A stretch of DNA of 64,000 nucleotides from assembly GCA_016719015.1 (NCBI GenBank), contig JADKAZ010000001.1, positions 1 through 64,000 on the forward strand, written 5' to 3'. The stretch is from Chitinophagaceae bacterium. GTDB lineage: Bacteria > Bacteroidota > Bacteroidia > Chitinophagales > Chitinophagaceae. Below are positions 1-8,600 of the stretch, one piece after another. The number at the start of each line of letters is the position of its first letter. The first letter of the stretch is position 1. The notes below the pieces were generated by a model. That model made no database searches. It saw nothing but the letters and a program-made list of their open reading frames with translations, and had not been told where the DNA came from. The translations under genes and the position numbers were made by a program.

Positions 1-720
1 TACCAGTAAGGACTATGGAGCTTTTGGCGGCAGCTTTGTTTTTGTAACAGGAACTATTCACCAAAACCAACCAGTAACTATTGCCTTACAGGGAACATGG
101 ACAACACAGGCCGATGACTATACTCAGCATATCGGGCAGCGGTATACATTTTACTTTCCACCGAATGGCACTATTTCCAGCCGTGTATGGGGTACTGATG
201 TTTATACCTATGATTGTTCTATTGCCAGTGCTGCGGTACATGCAGGATTGATCACTGCACAAAGTGGCGGTACAGTTACTATCGAGATAAGGGCTGGACA
301 ATCTGCTTATACAGGAAGTGTACGCAATGGAGTTACCAGTAAGGACTATGGAGCTTTTGGCGGTAGCTTTGTTTTTGTAACAGGAACTATTCACCAAAAC
401 CAACCAGTAACTATTGCCTTACAGGGAACATGGACAACACAGGCCGATGACTATACTCAGCATATCGGGCAGCGGTATACATTTTACTTTCCACCGAATG
501 GCACTATTTCCAGCCGTGTATGGGGTACTGATGTTTATACCTATGATTGTTCTATTGCCAGTGCTGCGGTACATGCAGGATTGATCACTGCACAAAGTGG
601 CGGTACAGTTACTATCGAGATAAGGGCCGGGCAATCTGCTTATACAGGAAGTGTACGCAATGGAGTAATAAGTAAGGACTATGGAGCTTTTGGCGGTAGT
701 TTTGTTTTTGTTGTTAAATA
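1..720 (+). repeat. 333-bp tandem repeat encoding LCCL units
   Basis: Bases 1-333 and 334-666 are the same sequence apart from three substitutions (near 31/364 and two near 290/623). All three are in third codon positions and silent. A third, truncated unit runs from 667 to the stop and has diverged at its first codons. The array extends off the left edge. Confidence 0.95.
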
Positions 721-721
721 A
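2..721 (+). CDS. Tandem LCCL-domain protein, C-terminal part (5' end off window)
   Basis: The frame is open from base 2 with no start in view, so this is the C-terminal end of a longer protein. It holds two complete 111-residue units and the beginning of a third. Each unit carries an LCCL-type signature: VWGTDVYTYDCSIASAAVHA, followed by a Gly-rich strand and then YTGSVRNGV and a GSFVFV end. LCCL domains are extracellular disulphide-containing modules first described in cochlin and Limulus factor C, and they also occur in bacterial exported proteins. The protein ends directly after the third unit begins, with no visible sorting domain. Function is unknown; an extracellular binding or adhesion role is only an inference. 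Domain identity is fairly sure. Confidence 0.8.
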   Translation, partial: TSKDYGAFGGSFVFVTGTIHQNQPVTIALQGTWTTQADDYTQHIGQRYTFYFPPNGTISSRVWGTDVYTYDCSIASAAVHAGLITAQSGGTVTIEIRAGQSAYTGSVRNGVTSKDYGAFGGSFVFVTGTIHQNQPVTIALQGTWTTQADDYTQHIGQRYTFYFPPNGTISSRVWGTDVYTYDCSIASAAVHAGLITAQSGGTVTIEIRAGQSAYTGSVRNGVISKDYGAFGGSFVFVVK

Positions 722-823
722 AAAAGCTTGTGCTTAATTAATGTGGTTGCTGGGGGGTAAAAACCAAATTTTAAAATTGAGTTTTACCGAACTCTTCGGT
801 GATGAGAGGAAGGAAATTTTTCT

Positions 824-1249
824 TTAAACTAACTGCATCCCATAATAACCGATTACGGTAAATAAGCTGCACCGGATTAAAACACCTAGGCAACACCAGA
901 GTAATAATTTTTTGAGGTTCACATTTAACCCTGTTCCTACTGCAATGCTTATGGGTGCACCCACAGTAATAGAACCTAAAACGCCAAGGCCAATAATGCC
1001 ATACTTATTCCAAAGCTTTGTTATTACCGGGTGTTTTTTTGTTTCTTCATTTTTTGTAGGCTTCTTTTTATGAAAGAAGGCCCTGATCTTATCACCAAAA
1101 AAAGCGGCTACAATAGCACCTGCCAAACCACCTGCAAGACTGGCGAAAAAAATTATCCAGGGTGAAAGTCCAAAAGCAAAACCTGCGGGAATAGCGGCGT
1201 AAATTTCGAAAGTAGCCAGACCTGCTACTGTAAGTATTTTTAAAAACAT
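824..1249 (-). CDS. Small multidrug export-like membrane protein (COG2426 type)
   Basis: A 141-residue integral membrane protein with about four hydrophobic helices: one at the N-terminus, one at residues 25-50 (rich in small residues, SLAGGLAGAIVAAFFG), and two in the C-terminal half (GIIGLGVLGSITVGAPISIA, then LLLWCCLGVLIRCSLF). A Lys-rich cytoplasmic loop lies at residues 58-75. The pattern resembles the small multi-drug export protein family, whose substrate is not established. The gene stands alone between a convergent LCCL gene and a luciferase-like oxidoreductase gene on the same strand. Family assignment is by pattern only. Confidence 0.6.
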   Translation of the reverse strand: MFLKILTVAGLATFEIYAAIPAGFAFGLSPWIIFFASLAGGLAGAIVAAFFGDKIRAFFHKKKPTKNEETKKHPVITKLWNKYGIIGLGVLGSITVGAPISIAVGTGLNVNLKKLLLWCCLGVLIRCSLFTVIGYYGMQLV

Positions 1250-1368
1250 AGAGACGGTGTAAATATTTGTTATTGCTCAGTTGGTAAAAGTAATTGAAAG
1301 CGACCTGGTTGTTAAAATAATTGACTGCTACAATGGGAATACAATTTGAGCCACAGATTGAATGCATT

Positions 1369-1403
1369 TCTCGCAAAGTCGCTAAGAAGCAAAGCCGCAA
1401 AGA
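1369..1403. repeat. CGCAAAG-type intergenic repeat, copy 1
   Basis: The run TCGCAAAGTCGCTAAGAAGC followed by AAAGCCGCAAAG lies between two minus-strand genes. It is of the same type as the palindrome upstream of hutU at 27525-27573, sharing TCTCGCAAAG and CGCTAAG blocks. Confidence 0.6.
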
Positions 1404-1417
1404 ATACATTTGGCTAC

Positions 1418-2449
1418 TTACTCTTTCAACGCCTCTCTCACTTTTGGTGCAATCTTGGTTCCAAAAATTTCAATTGATCGCATCATCGAGATATGTGAAG
1501 GCCCACCCACATCCATATGTGCAGAAAAACGGGTGAGGCCAAATAGTTCCTGCATGTGCAAAATCTTATCAATGGCTTCGCTGGCATCGCCGATAATTAA
1601 ATGCCCATTACGGTGTCTGCCAGCTTCATAGTGATTGGGATGATAGGGCGGCCACCCCCGTGATGCACCTACCCTGTTCATTTGCGAAGAATAGACCGGG
1701 TAATATTCTTCCGCAATTTTTTTACTGTCGTCTCCAAAAAATGCATGCATGTGTACCCCTACCTGGAATTTTTTCATATCATGCCCGAAACGTTTGTACT
1801 CCTCCTTATAATAATTGAACAAGGGTTTAAATTGTACCGGGTTGCCACCGATAATGGCGAAGATAACCGGCAGGCCATGTTTGGCTGCCCGCATAACCGA
1901 CTCTGGTGTACCACCTACTGCCACCCAGATATTCAGATGGTCGTTCACTGCCCTGGGCAATACCTGTTGGTTTTTTAATGCAGGCCTGAACTTGCCTTTC
2001 CAGGTAATATGCTCGTTGTTATTTATTTGTAACAGAAGGTCTAATTTTTCTTCAAACAGTTCATCATAATCTTTAAGGTCGTAACCAAACAACGGAAAAG
2101 ATTCTATAAAACTACCCCGGCCTGCTACCAGCTCTGCCCTTCCATTGGAAATTAAATCTATGGTTGCAAAACTCTGGTACAGTTTTACCGGGTCAGCGGA
2201 ACTTATTACGGAAACTGCACTACCGAGTTTAATAGTTTTTGTAATGCCTGCTGCTGCTGCTAAAATTATTTCTGGTGTGGATACTGCATAATCAGGACGA
2301 TGATGCTCCCCAATGCCAAAAAAATCAAGACCTGCTTCATCCATCAGTTTTATTTCTTCCAGTAACTCCCGTAACCGCTGCCCTGCTGGTTGTGGTTTAC
2401 CATCTTTATCATAATGATTATCGCCAAACATGCCAATGCCGAGTTCCAT
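1418..2449 (-). CDS. LLM-class flavin-dependent oxidoreductase (luciferase-like)
   Basis: A 343-residue protein of the bacterial luciferase-like monooxygenase superfamily, soluble TIM-barrel enzymes that use reduced flavin (FMN or F420). The N-terminus MELGIGMFGD is followed by the family's GIGEHHRPDYAVSTPEI segment (residues about 46-62), then ITKTIKLGSAVSVISSADPV (about 69-88) and ISNGRAELVAGRGSF, which resembles the flavin-binding core. Length is normal for the family. The substrate cannot be told. The start at 2449 is the only Met before the conserved N-terminus, and a TAnnTTTG element lies just upstream. Confidence 0.9.
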   Translation of the reverse strand: MELGIGMFGDNHYDKDGKPQPAGQRLRELLEEIKLMDEAGLDFFGIGEHHRPDYAVSTPEIILAAAAGITKTIKLGSAVSVISSADPVKLYQSFATIDLISNGRAELVAGRGSFIESFPLFGYDLKDYDELFEEKLDLLLQINNNEHITWKGKFRPALKNQQVLPRAVNDHLNIWVAVGGTPESVMRAAKHGLPVIFAIIGGNPVQFKPLFNYYKEEYKRFGHDMKKFQVGVHMHAFFGDDSKKIAEEYYPVYSSQMNRVGASRGWPPYHPNHYEAGRHRNGHLIIGDASEAIDKILHMQELFGLTRFSAHMDVGGPSHISMMRSIEIFGTKIAPKVREALKE

Positions 2450-2465
2450 AATTGTTGATTTGACG

Positions 2466-2473
2466 CAAAGGTA
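2466..2473 (-). promoter_or_regulatory. Probable -7 element upstream of the luciferase-like gene
   Basis: The minus strand reads TACCTTTG, matching the Bacteroidota TAnnTTTG consensus, 17 bases before the ATG at 2449. No clear -33 TTTG box was found at the usual spacing. Confidence 0.4.
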
Positions 2474-2590
2474 TGATTACTCAATGGTTGACTTCCGCAT
2501 GTTGGCACTTATGTTACAGAACTTATGCCGAAATACAGATACCCGTTGCTGGGTATATTTTACAACCACCCTATTCTTATTTTTGTTCCT

Positions 2591-3631
2591 ATGATGAAAC
2601 GATTTAATAGCTTCCTGCTCCTGTTCCTACCCGTTTGTGTCATGGCACAGCCCGGCAATGTGAAGAAAGCTGCTCCTGCTGATCCTGTCTGTGACAGCCT
2701 GCAACTTATTCTGAAAAACAGTAAGGATGGATATCTGAATTACCGGTATAATGAACAACAAGGCAGTGTGTCCGTTAGTTACAGCACTACACTTCCGTCA
2801 TTGGGATTTGGAAAAAAATTTATACAAACTGGAGTCGTTACACCCCATAAACAAATAGTATCCTCTACATTACCTTACTACATTGCCACATCTGAGTTTA
2901 AGGATATAAATGAAGCCCGGCAATTTTACACTAGTATAAAAAACAAACTCCGGCTGTGTGTGAAACCAGTAAGCCAGGATTCTACGGTGAAACCCGGTTT
3001 TGACAAGTATACCAGTTTCCAGGTGAGCAAAGCGGTGAAAGATAGTTTTATTACCATCGAGCTGCTCATCCTTCCCGATGTAAAATCGAACATAGTAGCA
3101 ATACGTCTTTTTCATAATAAAGCCAGTGTGCAGAAAGGTGTAATGACAAACCCTCCCGTAACAGCAGCTGCCAATAAAAATCACTATACCCGGATATTGC
3201 CTCTTTTACAGGCCTTGATGGATTATTCGAAAAATAATTTTACGGCGATCCGGAAAGACCTGCTGCCACATGAAAAGTGGAATCCCACTTATTCTTCTAT
3301 TGTTTACTTCAGTGATTTTGGATTTCCAAAGATTGCTTATGTTACCAAAAACATATGGAATGAGTATACTACCAGTCTTTATATAAAAAACTATGCAACT
3401 GCAAAACGCCGCTTCGATGAATTGGCAGCAGAAATCGACCAATGTAGTTCAACTTTCAATGATCAGCGGTATGAACAGCGCAGCACGGCTGATGAAAAAT
3501 GGTGGTACTATGATTTGCCCCGCACAGATGTGGATGGCGGTCGTTATAAGAATACGTTGCGGCTTGAATTAAAATTTTCTGAATACAGTGAAGGATATTA
3601 CATCACATTTGAATTCAGAAAATCAGTTTAG
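2591..3631 (+). CDS. Exported protein of unknown function, possibly duplicated domain
   Basis: The start is placed at 2591, where MMKRFNSFLLLFLPVCVMAQ forms a good signal peptide; an upstream in-frame ATG at 2525 would give an implausible extension. The mature protein has about 325 residues and looks like two copies of one alpha/beta unit. Each half has an N-terminal helix, a strand region, a helix with an A-R-x-F-x-x-(6-10)-C pattern (EARQFYTSIKNKLRLC and KRRFDELAAEIDQC), then paired strands (SFITIELLILP and LRLELKFSEY). No family was recognised. It is monocistronic between divergent and convergent genes. Confidence 0.75.
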   Translation: MMKRFNSFLLLFLPVCVMAQPGNVKKAAPADPVCDSLQLILKNSKDGYLNYRYNEQQGSVSVSYSTTLPSLGFGKKFIQTGVVTPHKQIVSSTLPYYIATSEFKDINEARQFYTSIKNKLRLCVKPVSQDSTVKPGFDKYTSFQVSKAVKDSFITIELLILPDVKSNIVAIRLFHNKASVQKGVMTNPPVTAAANKNHYTRILPLLQALMDYSKNNFTAIRKDLLPHEKWNPTYSSIVYFSDFGFPKIAYVTKNIWNEYTTSLYIKNYATAKRRFDELAAEIDQCSSTFNDQRYEQRSTADEKWWYYDLPRTDVDGGRYKNTLRLELKFSEYSEGYYITFEFRKSV

Positions 3632-3666
3632 AAACGCTGAAACAAATCCTCTTATAATATTTTTCA

Positions 3667-4299
3667 TTATTGAAATTTGACGGGCCTGCTACCCGGCTTT
3701 GCATAAGTAAACCTGCCAGCTGGTTGGGTATGGTAATAACTATCAATGCCATTGCTGCAAATAGTTTCTGCCAAATGCAAATCAATAAACCCATCTTCCG
3801 TTACAAAATTATCTTCCAGTTTTACCATCTCAATTTTTCCAATTACTAAAAAAGTTTCATTGAGAGCAATGGGAATAATTTCCTGCAAGGACAAAGCATA
3901 CTTTACCTTACTTTCTTTTACAAAAGGTGGGACAATTGTCTCTATGTATTCCCTGGTTAATCCAACTTCGTCGAACTCACTTACTTCCGCCGGGTACTTT
4001 GCACTGGACTGGTGTGCATTGGAAATAAAGGAAGGGTGAATATGATTAATCGTATAGACACCGGTTGCTTGAATATTGGCCAGTGTATGGGGTGCGGCTT
4101 TCCGGGGCCTGTTGATATAGCCAACCAATGCAGGGTCGGAACCAATATGTACAATACTGCTGAAAACACCCAGGTTTGCATGCCCGTTGACATCAGCGGT
4201 ACCAATAAGACTAACCGATTTAAACCCGGTAAGACTATTGATAAAATTGGCTCTGTAAAAACGTTCCCAGGATTCAATAATTGATGGAGTGTAATGCAT
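3667..4299 (-). CDS. Flavin reductase-like FMN-binding protein
   Basis: About 210 residues of the flavin reductase-like / flavoredoxin family, which bind FMN in a split-barrel fold. Visible family features are the early GFKSVSLIGTADVNGHANLG strand-turn segment, FSSIVHIGSDPALVGYINRP (with the Pro-Arg turn), and the late FLVIGKIEMV strand. The start MHYTPSII at 4299 is preferred because the upstream in-frame extension to 4359 (MNSRTNASCICSMDT) does not look like coding sequence. The redox partner is unknown. The gene is monocistronic, divergent from the small membrane gene at 4452. Confidence 0.8.
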   Translation of the reverse strand: MHYTPSIIESWERFYRANFINSLTGFKSVSLIGTADVNGHANLGVFSSIVHIGSDPALVGYINRPRKAAPHTLANIQATGVYTINHIHPSFISNAHQSSAKYPAEVSEFDEVGLTREYIETIVPPFVKESKVKYALSLQEIIPIALNETFLVIGKIEMVKLEDNFVTEDGFIDLHLAETICSNGIDSYYHTQPAGRFTYAKPGSRPVKFQ

Positions 4300-4451
4300 T
4301 ATAAAATAAATTATAGTATCCATTGAACAAATACAAGAAGCATTTGTTCTACTGTTCATAACAATATAATCATGCAGCTAATAAGCTGAACAAACTACCT
4401 GCAAACAATTTGTCCTGACTGATAAACAACTAACTAATAAAATCACCAATC

Positions 4452-4628
4452 ATGTTTTCCAAATTTAAAGTATCAGAAATATTGATCATCATCATGGTCA
4501 TAATCCTGATTTTTGTTTCAGAATACTATTATGTTATCCTGAATAATCCAACAAGAGCCATCTTTATTGGATTATGGCCACCTACTATACTGGGCCTGTT
4601 GATTTTCTTCAATCTAAAAAGAAAATAA
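4452..4628 (+). CDS. 58-residue two-helix membrane protein
   Basis: A short gene starting MFSKFKVSEILIIIMVIILI and ending FFNLKRK, with two hydrophobic segments (about residues 9-28 and 38-53) separated by an Asn/Pro-containing loop. Its TAA (4626-4628) overlaps the ATG of the next gene (4628-4630) by one base. This TAATG arrangement usually means translational coupling and is the main reason to accept so short a gene. No family was recognised. Confidence 0.65.
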   Translation: MFSKFKVSEILIIIMVIILIFVSEYYYVILNNPTRAIFIGLWPPTILGLLIFFNLKRK

Positions 4629-4909
4629 TGTTTACTATGGAAAATTTAGATATAATCATTTTAACCACTGTTGTGGTCGTTCTTTTCCTGGTATTCATAC
4701 TTGCTACCATCAAAGAAATTAATGAAGATGCAAAAAAGGGATTTAAAGGCGGTAAAGAAACCGGGCCCAGGGCTGATATGATGGAGTTTATCGGTAGATT
4801 ATTTTCTGATGAAAAGATTGAGCCTACCCGGAAAAAAGAACTCTTAAATATCATCAAGGAAAAAATGAGTGATATTGAAGATGAGAGTAATAAAAAAGGC
4901 AGCCTTTAA
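4628..4909 (+). CDS. Small single-span membrane protein, coupled to upstream gene
   Basis: About 93 residues beginning MFTMENLDIIILTT. An N-terminal membrane helix (residues 7-25, TTVVVVLFLVFILATI) is followed by a charged cytoplasmic tail that is probably helical and ends in KEKMSDIEDESNKKGSL. The start overlaps the stop of the 58-residue gene, so the ATG at 4628 is chosen over the upstream ATG at 4574, which lies inside that gene. It is convergent with the next gene and overlaps its stop codon by four bases. Function unknown; the two small proteins may work as a pair. Confidence 0.6.
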   Translation: MFTMENLDIIILTTVVVVLFLVFILATIKEINEDAKKGFKGGKETGPRADMMEFIGRLFSDEKIEPTRKKELLNIIKEKMSDIEDESNKKGSL

Positions 4910-5514
4910 TTGGTTTTTTTTCCGGCCCGTATTTGCTTCGCTTTATTTAGAGCATTCTCTGAGGACAGGAGATGTGTATCTGCGGCAGTTTTAGCTGCTG
5001 TTGCTTTGGTTTCTAAAGTTTGAGCATCTCTTTGCTGCCGACTATTTTGCTGTAACAGCAATATTTTCTGATCAATATTTTTTGCTATCAGCAGCGAATC
5101 AACCCTGTATTTTTTAGGATTCTGTAGTTTAAGAACATCTCTTTCCTTATTAAGTGAATCGAGTTGATTTTTCAACAATTCCTGCGACTGGCGCAGGGCT
5201 GCTTTTTTCCGTCTTGCTGCGTCCATATCATTCAATATCTCTTTCGTATCCTTTCTTGCATCCTCCGTAATAAGCATAAACATTAGCATGATGGCATCTT
5301 CTACCGGCATATTGGATAAATCAAGACCGCTTTTCCTGACATCATTTTCAACCGTACTGAACTCAACAGGCCCGGTTTTATATTTTGCAGCTATTTGTTT
5401 GAATGCTGATTGTGTGGCTTTTGGTAAATTTTGAAAATCCGGATTGCCCTGGCTAAAGGATGCCGTACTAAAAAAGCAGATAAACAAAAGGCAGAATGAA
5501 AAAGATTTTATCAT
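4906..5514 (-). CDS. Exported coiled-coil protein of unknown function
   Basis: About 202 residues. The start at 5514 gives a clean signal peptide (MIKSFSFCLLFICFFSTASF, then SQG); an ATG further upstream at 5553 adds an unlikely extension. After a globular stretch (FQNLPKATQSAFKQIAAKYK), residues about 85-200 are rich in Lys, Glu, Gln and Leu, with heptad-like spacing (KNQLDSLNKERDVLKLQN), which suggests a long periplasmic coiled coil. No family was recognised. It lies directly downstream, on the same strand, of the giant exported protein gene. Confidence 0.7.
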   Translation of the reverse strand: MIKSFSFCLLFICFFSTASFSQGNPDFQNLPKATQSAFKQIAAKYKTGPVEFSTVENDVRKSGLDLSNMPVEDAIMLMFMLITEDARKDTKEILNDMDAARRKKAALRQSQELLKNQLDSLNKERDVLKLQNPKKYRVDSLLIAKNIDQKILLLQQNSRQQRDAQTLETKATAAKTAADTHLLSSENALNKAKQIRAGKKTN

Positions 5515-5623
5515 AGTTTCATTTACAAGGTATAAAACGAAATAGGCCGGCAAACATTACACCAACAACGGCGTCATACTTTTTACCTGGCATATTTAAT
5601 AAGTTGTTATTAGAAGTGTGATC

Positions 5624-8600
5624 CTATTTTGCTATAGTAATATTCCACATCGCATTATTGGCTCCGTCCTGTATTTTACCACATTCTAGTTTTCCATTTT
5701 CCACATGAATTCTTTCGCCTGTTTTCCACCGGTTCTCAATCCAATAAACCCCTTCGCTGTATTTTTTCAATTCCCAATGTGCACTCCAGGCACCATCTTG
5801 TATTGGGCCCGCAGCTATAGCACCATTTTCAACATTAATACGGTGATCAGGTTTCCATTTATTTTCAATCCAGAAATAATTGGTACCCGGCACAGGTTTT
5901 AATAACCATTGTGCACTCCATGCACCATCATTTATAGGTGTTGCTGTTATTGCACCTGTTTCTATATGTATTCTGTCAGTTGTTTTCCAGAGATTTTCTA
6001 TCCTTACTATTTTATTAGAAATTGCTGCTGGTGTTACTGGTGCTGTTGGTTGATTTGTCACAGGCTTTGCTGGTTCTTTAACCGGCGTCGTTATTGGCGG
6101 GTTTACTACAGGTTTTGTTGTAGTTATTTTTTCAGTACGTAACTCAACAGGTCTTTGAAAACCTGAGGATCGTTTATCAATAGCAAGATCTCTGACAGTG
6201 GCAACATTCTTATTTCCATTGCTGTACGATTCAATTACCAGGTTTTTAATATCCCATTTGTCTTCAAAAGCTGTAAGTGGTACATGGTCAATAATAATCC
6301 GCTGGATAGTACCAATGTTTTTGGTTGTGATATATCCAAAGTTTGAACTCCCGGCTTCAAAGAGATTTTCTAAACCAAAAACACCCGGGCTTGCTGTCAT
6401 TACATTTCCAAGGTCTATTCTTTCTGTCTGACCTTTGTCGCCGATAATGGTCAAATATTCTTTTGAATCAGTACCGGATCTGTCAACGTCAAATGTGCCT
6501 CCTACTCTGTTATCAGTTTGTATGATAATCCTGTAATCAGCGAAATAATCTGGCGGCAGTAAATTAAATGCAACCTGCTTATTGCCATCTAATGAGCAAT
6601 TGCAATAACCCGCCTTAACCACACCATTTGCATCCCTCACAATCACACCGCCTATATTCCAGTTGTCAAAAAAGTTTCCGCCACCGATAGTAAGCTTCTG
6701 TAGCTGCCCGATATCTGGTATGGATACCGGAACTTCTGTAACTGCACCCGTTGTAAATGTGGAAGTGGGAAAATATCTTTTCATATCACTGATCATATAT
6801 TCACCTGCATCACCCTTGAAGCTTAATGAAACACTTCCATTGGTTCCGCTGTTCTGTGCCATATTAGTAGAAATGGTTATCCAATAGTCAGCATATTTTT
6901 TTCCGTCAAACGCAATGGTTTTGGTGGTTTGCCCACCACTTATAACACAGCCGGTACATTCAGCATGAACATTCTTTTTCTCAGCCGGCATTTCTACATT
7001 GATCGATTTCATTTTAATGTTATCTGTCATCGATGCATTCAAAGGAATCATCTGAATTTTTGTGATGTTACCTACATTTTTCTCCGTTTGCACACTAAAG
7101 GTTGTTTTTTCACCGGCAGGAATTGTATTCAGACTTTTGGTCAGAGTAAGCTTCTCTGTCATTCCATTATCCCCGGTAATTATCACGGCAAATTTTTCAT
7201 TGGAACCTGCATCGGCATCAGCGGCAGTTTCAACAGTAACAAGGTATGTATGTAGCACTTTCGGCTTTGGGGTGGTTATATCCTGCAGCAGTACCGGCGC
7301 AGAAACCAGTTTATTGCTGGAAACCGGTTGTTTTAATTCCGTGGCAAATGTCTTTGCAAAGCCTGGTTTTATCAGCTTACCGGATAATACATCCGTTGCA
7401 ATTTTGCCTGCACTACTTGCCAGGTTATTAAAATCAATTTCTGCAGAAAAATTGTAAGGCTTTTTCGCCAGGGTAATATTAAAAGCAACATTTATTTTAT
7501 ACTGGTTGTTCAACCCAAATGTTCCTTCAAATTCAGCCGACTTAATATCAAATAAACCACCGAGTGCCTGGTCCATTACAAACTTTGTGGTTTCCAGTGT
7601 AGCGACAGAAACCCCTTCTGCTACATCCACTCCTGCCAGCGCAATAGTAAGGGCTCCTTCTTTGGCATATTTCTCAGCATACAGGTCTGCCAGTTCTACT
7701 TCGACCGGGAACTCTTTTCCTATATCTGAGAGACCATTCACTGTTTTAGCATACCCATCATAGACCACTTGCTCGGCTTCAATTGCACCAAGATTAAATC
7801 CAATAGCGGTGTACAAAGCTGCTTTTTCCGCTAACTCCCAGGGCCAGTTACCCAATTCGTTTATTCGCTTATTGCTGGCGGTGTTATTACTCTTGTGCCA
7901 GTCAATCACAGTTTTGCTCTCATTCAATGCTCTTTGTGCTTCATCCCGCATTTTCTGAAGGTCGGCGTTTCTGCGGGAGGTTACCTGTGCCCTTTTTGTT
8001 GCTAACCGTGTATCTATTTCTTTTAAGTCATCCTTTGCCTTATTCAGCTTATCCCTTGTGCCTTGCAATGTTTTTTTTGTACTGGCAATAGCTTCATCCA
8101 GTTTTCCTGTAACCAATTGATTAAGCTGTGAGATCAGGTCATTGCGTAATGATGCCCTCACATACACTCCCTTGGATGATTCGCTAAAGTTTGCTTTTCC
8201 TTCCAGTGTAGCTTCAAATAAATCTGCAATCTTACCTGTTGTAGTAAACTCCAAACCGTTTGCATCGAGTGATGCAGTTGTTTCGCTGCTGATACCCAGC
8301 AGGCTAATTTTTCCATCGATGAAAAAAGTTGGAACAGAACCTTTGGTGTACGCAAATTTAAACTGCGGCCTATCGGTAGTGCGACCGGATATAATAAAAG
8401 CACCATTCCCCCAATTGATTGCATCTAACGAGCCGCCACCAGCTACACCGCTTTCATTCAAACTAAAATCTCCATTTCCTTTAATGCCAGCCAATGATAA
8501 CTGGCAACTTACGGCCACACCTTTGTTATAAGTTTTACCAAATGCCACCATGCCATCAACCGGTACTACCAAAACCCGTCCATTGTCAATACCCGTATTT

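Noticed and set aside
86..634. Two minus-strand open frames opposite the LCCL repeats
   Set aside because: They are mirror frames of the tandem repeat, identical to each other because the DNA is repeated.
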